Positions 34,688 through 37,893 of a stretch of DNA of 37,893 nt are shown here, piece by piece. Position 1 is the stretch's first letter, and every line of letters starts with the position of its first letter. A program made the translations under genes and the position numbers. The DNA lies in the NCBI GenBank assembly GCA_017466365.1, contig JAFTUG010000005.1, positions 1-37,893 on the forward strand, written 5' to 3'. The notes under the pieces were generated by a model. That model made no database searches. It was not told the origin of the DNA and worked only from the letters and a program-made list of their open reading frames with translations. The DNA comes from Clostridia bacterium. Lineage in GTDB: Bacteria; Bacillota; Clostridia; Oscillospirales; Acutalibacteraceae.

Positions 34688-34858
34688 TCATCCTGAAACA
34701 GATTTTGTTTCCGGATGATTAATCAAAGGTATCGGTTCTATACCACCGCAGTCTTCAAGTCTATCTTCTGAATATTCGCAGAATTTATGCTTTTTACGTA
34801 TTTCTTCAGGAAAATAATCAGCCGACTCGGAATATGAGATTTTCTTATTATCATCCAT
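34688..34858 (-). CDS. Small acidic protein, 56 residues, downstream of the von Willebrand A gene
   Basis: The ORF reads MDDNKKISYSESADYFPEE at the start and ends in INHPETKSVSG. It is acidic, soluble and contains two cysteines (CEYSEDRLEDCGG). A very strong AAGGAGG site lies 11 nt before the ATG, so it is likely real. I do not know a family. It lies 79 nt after the VWA gene on the same strand, so it is likely its partner. Confidence 0.7.
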   Translation of the reverse strand: MDDNKKISYSESADYFPEEIRKKHKFCEYSEDRLEDCGGIEPIPLINHPETKSVSG

Positions 34859-34937
34859 ATCAACAAACCTCCTTATTTACCCCTTCTGGTCTTCATACGG
34901 TGTGTTTTCATTGCTATGGCTATATGAAAACCTATCT

Positions 34938-35594
34938 TTATCTGTTGTTTTTTCCTCTGCGGATATAATCTTCATTGATTTCGTCGCTCCAGCTTGAATC
35001 AAGACAAGCCTTTGCTCTGACGTTGCAGACAGCTTTTGCGACGGATTCATAAACGATGCTTGTGCCTTCTTTATCGGCATTGTAGTTAACTGCTCTGTCT
35101 GCGCCGATGCCGTATTTTGCAGCAGTTTCAACCGCATCGATATTTGCGCCGATGAAAAGGAATTCCCAGCCGTATTTTTCTTTCTGTCTTTCAATCATCG
35201 ACTTTACTTTATCGCTCGAATAACGGCGGCTTGCATTTTCCATGCCGTCGGTTGTGATGATAAACATTGTGTGCTCGGGCACATCTTCGGGTCTTGCGTA
35301 CTTGTGAACGTTGCCGATGTGGTGAATTGCACCGCCGATTGCATCGATGAGGGCAGTGCAGCCTCTGACGGTATAGTCACGGTCTGTCATAGGTCTGATT
35401 TCGGAAAGCTTCACTCTATCGTGAAGCACTTCGGATACATTATCGAAAAGTACGGTTGAAACGTAGCATTCGCCGTCCTGCTTTTTCTGTTTTTCAATCA
35501 TGGCGTTGAATCCGCCGATTGTGTCGCTCTCAAGTCCTGCCATTGAGCCGCTTCTGTCAAGGATAAATACGAGTTCTGTGATGTTGTTTTTCAT
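34938..35594 (-). CDS. von Willebrand factor A (VWA) domain protein
   Basis: The 218-residue protein is a near-complete VWA domain with the metal-ion-dependent adhesion site (MIDAS) residues DRSGSM (13-18, the DxSxS pattern), a Thr region around VRGCTALIDAI, and IITTDGMENAS with the second Asp. It has no signal peptide, so it acts in the cytoplasm. It resembles TerY-like or tellurium-resistance-cluster VWA proteins; the wider cluster is absent. ATG at 35594 is supported by GGAGGACG; the frame extends upstream to 35651 without support. The region upstream has an inverted-repeat operator over a -10 TATAAT. Confidence 0.88.
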   Translation of the reverse strand: MKNNITELVFILDRSGSMAGLESDTIGGFNAMIEKQKKQDGECYVSTVLFDNVSEVLHDRVKLSEIRPMTDRDYTVRGCTALIDAIGGAIHHIGNVHKYARPEDVPEHTMFIITTDGMENASRRYSSDKVKSMIERQKEKYGWEFLFIGANIDAVETAAKYGIGADRAVNYNADKEGTSIVYESVAKAVCNVRAKACLDSSWSDEINEDYIRRGKNNR

Positions 35595-35617
35595 TCTTTC
35601 GTCCTCCAAAAATAAAA

Positions 35618-35657
35618 ATGTGGTTGTTTGGTTTCTCAACCTTACAACCACATTATA
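35618..35657 (-). promoter_or_regulatory. Dyad operator overlapping the VWA gene -10
   Basis: ATGTGGTTGT (35618-35627) pairs with ACAACCACAT (35644-35653), with inner GGTT and AACC also paired. The -10 TATAAT (35652-35657) is at its upstream edge, and no good -35 hexamer is visible. This suggests an operator or leader hairpin controlling the VWA gene and the 56-residue gene. Confidence 0.6.
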
Positions 35658-35770
35658 GCGAAGTATTAAATTGATTTGGTCGCTTGACGGGAGACTTTTA
35701 AATTTGTCTATTTAAATTCTAAATAATTTTGTCTGATTATTTTTATAATTCCGAACCAACCTCATAAATT

Positions 35771-37408
35771 CTATTCAGAAGTTACTTCACAATACTTGCC
35801 GATGATGAACCTTGTTTTCGGGTATCGCAGTTTCCTTCCGTGAGCGGTTATACCTTCAAGTTCAACCTGAACTGTATTTGTGCTGCTGTCAGTACCTGCA
35901 ATTTTCGGTTTCATATATGAAGTGTAAGAAATGTTCTTGAATATTATGTTTTTAATCTCAAAATTCTCCGCTTGTTCATCATAAATCTTCACAAGTATCG
36001 GTCTGCCTTCGTCACGGAATATCTCAATATTTTCAAAAAGAACTCCGTCAATACTGCCTTCAGTCTGCTCTGCCACAACAACAAGTGAGCCGATCCTGTC
36101 ATTATCCCATATACCGTCACGGTAAATTACGGCACAGTTACGGAAAGCTACATCGGAAATCTTCTTGTTAACTTCGCCCGTGATGCCGAAGCATCTTGCG
36201 TATCCGCCCCAGGCAATGCAGTTTGTGAATGTGATATTTTTGCTGTCCATTGTGCCGCCGAGCGCTTTTACTTCAAACGTATCGTCTGCCACTCTTGCAA
36301 AGCAGTTGTCAACGGTAACGTTATGGCTGTTGCAGATTGCAAAGCCGTCACAGTTGCCGCGGTTGCCAATGATATCTACATTGTCAATGCTGACGTCGGT
36401 ACAGCAATAAGAGATAAATGACCATTCAGGCGAGTTTATGATTTTTATGTCGCTGACGTTTACGTTTTTGCAGTTGGTGAAAACAACGCCCCTTCTTTCT
36501 CTTCTGTCAAGTCGGGTCATATCTATAATACCTCTGCCGGTGAGGGTTACGTTGTTGCAGTTGTAAAAATTTATAAACGGATATCTTGTAAGCCCGAATG
36601 CATTGTCGCCCGGTGCAGTCGGCTCAAGATATTTGTTTTCGTCTTCGGAACAATCAATATCGTGAAGATGGTTTGCTATAACGTAAGCACCTTCACGAAG
36701 ATAAATTACAAGATTTTCATTTCCGACGAGGTTGACGTAGTCGTACTGATAAACACCTTTATCAAGCACCCATACGTTGTCTTCGCCGTATTCTTCTATG
36801 TATGCCGCAATTTCTTTATCCTCATCAACCTTTTCGCGCACCATAAGCGTGTAACCGTAATATTGGTTTGCGCCGTTGAAAAGGAAGGTGTAAACACCTG
36901 TTTTGTTGATAGATGCGGTTACGGTGTTATCTCTGCACTGTGCCTTTATACCGTGTGATTCAGGTAACACAATGGCATCTTTCAGCTCGACGTCAGCACC
37001 TGTTATCTCAATGTTGAATGAAAACTCCTCGCTTGAATCAACATAGATTTCGGAGAAGGAGTGGAGCGTACCCGTATCGTCAACACGAATGAAAACTACT
37101 GAAGCATAAACGGGGATTTCCTTTCCGCTCACCTTTGCAGTGTAATACGGAGAAACCGTTATGCCGTTTATATCGTCATATCCGCCCGACTGAACATATT
37201 CGGGAAGTTCAGCCGAAGCGCGCCCGACAAGCTCCTGCTCGGTAAGACCTGCTTCCTCAAGAGTGACAATTGCTTCATCGGGATATTCAAGATATGAAAA
37301 ATCAAAATTCTCACTTTCGGGATAAACCGTTGCAGGAAACAACAGATTTGAACAAAAAATTGTAATGGTTGTGAAAATTGTAAACAAAGATTTAAAAATG
37401 GTATGCAT
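35771..37408 (-). CDS. Secreted GH28-like right-handed beta-helix glycosidase
   Basis: The 545-residue protein has a signal peptide (MHTIFKSLFTIFTTITIFCS, cleavage likely by about 28-32). An N-terminal beta-domain of about 200 residues is followed by a parallel beta-helix. It carries GRGIIDMTRLDRRERRGVVF (close to the GH28 N-terminal signature), IINSPEWSFISYCCTDVSID, and GNRGNCDGFAIC with DNCFARVADDTFEVK. The NCDG, ADDT and FEVK positions match the order of GH28/GH49-type catalytic sites, though the residues are divergent. Probable role is pectin, dextran or related polymer cleavage outside the cell. Ribosome binding site GGAGG before the ATG at 37408. Confidence 0.87.
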   Translation of the reverse strand: MHTIFKSLFTIFTTITIFCSNLLFPATVYPESENFDFSYLEYPDEAIVTLEEAGLTEQELVGRASAELPEYVQSGGYDDINGITVSPYYTAKVSGKEIPVYASVVFIRVDDTGTLHSFSEIYVDSSEEFSFNIEITGADVELKDAIVLPESHGIKAQCRDNTVTASINKTGVYTFLFNGANQYYGYTLMVREKVDEDKEIAAYIEEYGEDNVWVLDKGVYQYDYVNLVGNENLVIYLREGAYVIANHLHDIDCSEDENKYLEPTAPGDNAFGLTRYPFINFYNCNNVTLTGRGIIDMTRLDRRERRGVVFTNCKNVNVSDIKIINSPEWSFISYCCTDVSIDNVDIIGNRGNCDGFAICNSHNVTVDNCFARVADDTFEVKALGGTMDSKNITFTNCIAWGGYARCFGITGEVNKKISDVAFRNCAVIYRDGIWDNDRIGSLVVVAEQTEGSIDGVLFENIEIFRDEGRPILVKIYDEQAENFEIKNIIFKNISYTSYMKPKIAGTDSSTNTVQVELEGITAHGRKLRYPKTRFIIGKYCEVTSE

Positions 37409-37427
37409 TGACTTTCCTCCTGTTCTT

Positions 37428-37445
37428 TAAGCAAAAATTTGCTTA
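37428..37445. promoter_or_regulatory. Palindrome in the leader of the GH28-like gene
   Basis: TAAGCAAAAATTTGCTTA is an almost perfect 18-bp inverted repeat in the 5' untranslated region, 20 nt upstream of the start codon of the GH28-like gene. Possible operator. Confidence 0.45.
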
Positions 37446-37473
37446 TATATGCAAATTCTTGTTTGTAGGGCTG

Positions 37474-37502
37474 ATTATATCACACATAATCTGAAATTAC
37501 AA
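37474..37502 (-). promoter_or_regulatory. Extended -10 promoter of the GH28-like gene
   Basis: On the minus strand -35 TTGTAA (37497-37502), 17-nt spacer, a perfect -10 TATAAT (37474-37479) preceded by TGA. The leader to the ATG is about 60 nt. Confidence 0.7.
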
Positions 37503-37530
37503 TCGGGGGCGGGTGTCCTTATAAAATGGA

Positions 37531-37731
37531 ATATAGCTACGCCATATGAAATAATCCTGACGGATTATGAAATATTTTGCCTATAGCAAAATGTGAAATA
37601 AATTTCGCCCATAACATTTGCGAAGCAAATATTTCATACGCGTCAGCGTATTTCACAGCGAAGCTATTTCATTCGCCGAAAGGCGAATTTCATTGAAAAG
37701 GAAAGACACGCTGTTGCGTGTCTTTCTTTTT
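37531..37731. repeat. Array of short hairpins with complementary linkers
   Basis: Eight or nine small inverted repeats lie end to end: 37531-37547 (weak), 37551-37568, 37574-37592, a half-hairpin near 37599-37610, 37616-37630, 37636-37651, a 3-bp one at 37657-37665, 37671-37688, and a terminator-like 11-bp stem at 37701-37725. Left-half linkers read TGAAATA (three times, at 37547, 37568 and 37594). Right-half linkers read ATTTCAT or ATTTCAC (four times, at 37631, 37650, 37666 and 37687). The two linker types are reverse complements, so the whole element is a nested, multi-branched inverted repeat. See findings. Confidence 0.7.
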
Positions 37732-37772
37732 CTGGAGGTACTTCCCTGAAATGAACCATTGTTTATTTCTGT

Positions 37773-37893
37773 TTAAATCTCCCACTCAGCAAGCCATTCT
37801 GCAAATTCTCTGTAAATAGCTTCCATTTCTTTTTCGTATGTATCAGCATTATTCATCTTATACTGACTTCTGCCATCACCAAATGAACCGCTG
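37773..37893 (-). CDS. 3' end of an unidentified gene, cut by the window edge
   Basis: The last 39 codons of a minus-strand ORF run off the right edge, including SGSFGDGRSQYKMNN and ending with REFAEWLAEWEI. The end is acidic and helical with several Trp residues. The frame is open across the whole 120 nt, while the other frames carry stops. No family is recognised. Its stop lies about 42 nt before the terminator-like hairpin that opens the hairpin array. Confidence 0.5.
   Translation of the reverse strand, partial: SGSFGDGRSQYKMNNADTYEKEMEAIYREFAEWLAEWEI

Noticed and set aside
37531-37731. CRISPR array
   Set aside because: The recurring elements are 6-7-nt linkers between differing hairpins, with no constant repeat of 23 nt or more, no regular spacers and no cas genes.

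Overview
The window reads as a chromosomal segment of a spore-forming member of the Clostridia, probably a gut Oscillospirales/Ruminococcaceae-like organism. This is inferred from a sporulation-specific gene (spoIIR), an A-type RNase P RNA, Gram-positive ribosome binding sites and promoters, a Firmicutes-type LexA box, and many genes for plant polysaccharide or pentose use. No species name is claimed.

Left part (1-8.5 kb): a strong promoter with a leader on the minus strand points to an rRNA operon whose genes lie off the left edge. Next comes a minus-strand housekeeping block: RNase P RNA (rnpB), recD2, comF, mreB/mbl and spoIIR. recD2 and comF are translationally coupled. The spoIIR Shine-Dalgarno sits in a hairpin. 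A divergent plus-strand block holds an LCP cell-wall ligase, a GNAT acetyltransferase and a secreted protein of unknown function.

Middle part (8.5-22.8 kb): xylA and xylB form a minus-strand xylose operon with a consensus promoter. Two small proteins follow. Next is an operon of a 12-TM sugar-type transporter, a membrane-anchored BspA-like LRR protein and a sugar isomerase/epimerase-like TIM barrel. Upstream lies an SOS-type cluster (Y-family polymerase, HAD phosphatase, YolD-like protein) with a LexA box beside the polymerase promoter. Then come a PerM/AI-2E family permease, a Veg-like protein, and a plus-strand pair of metallophosphoesterase and WYL regulator.

Right part (22.8-37.9 kb), accessory in character: a 2,692-residue secreted surface protein (GLUG and MBG-like modules, then 68-residue helical repeats) lies directly downstream of a TetR regulator. 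The tetR promoter is embedded in a 37-bp dyad operator. The C-terminus of the giant protein looks frame-disrupted. Beyond it are a decayed glycoside hydrolase pseudogene, a cytoplasmic beta-helix protein, a von Willebrand A protein with a 56-residue partner, and a secreted GH28-like beta-helix enzyme. At the right edge an unusual array of small hairpins is joined by complementary TGAAAT and ATTTCA linkers, next to the 3' end of an unidentified gene. The array is the most unusual structure in the window.
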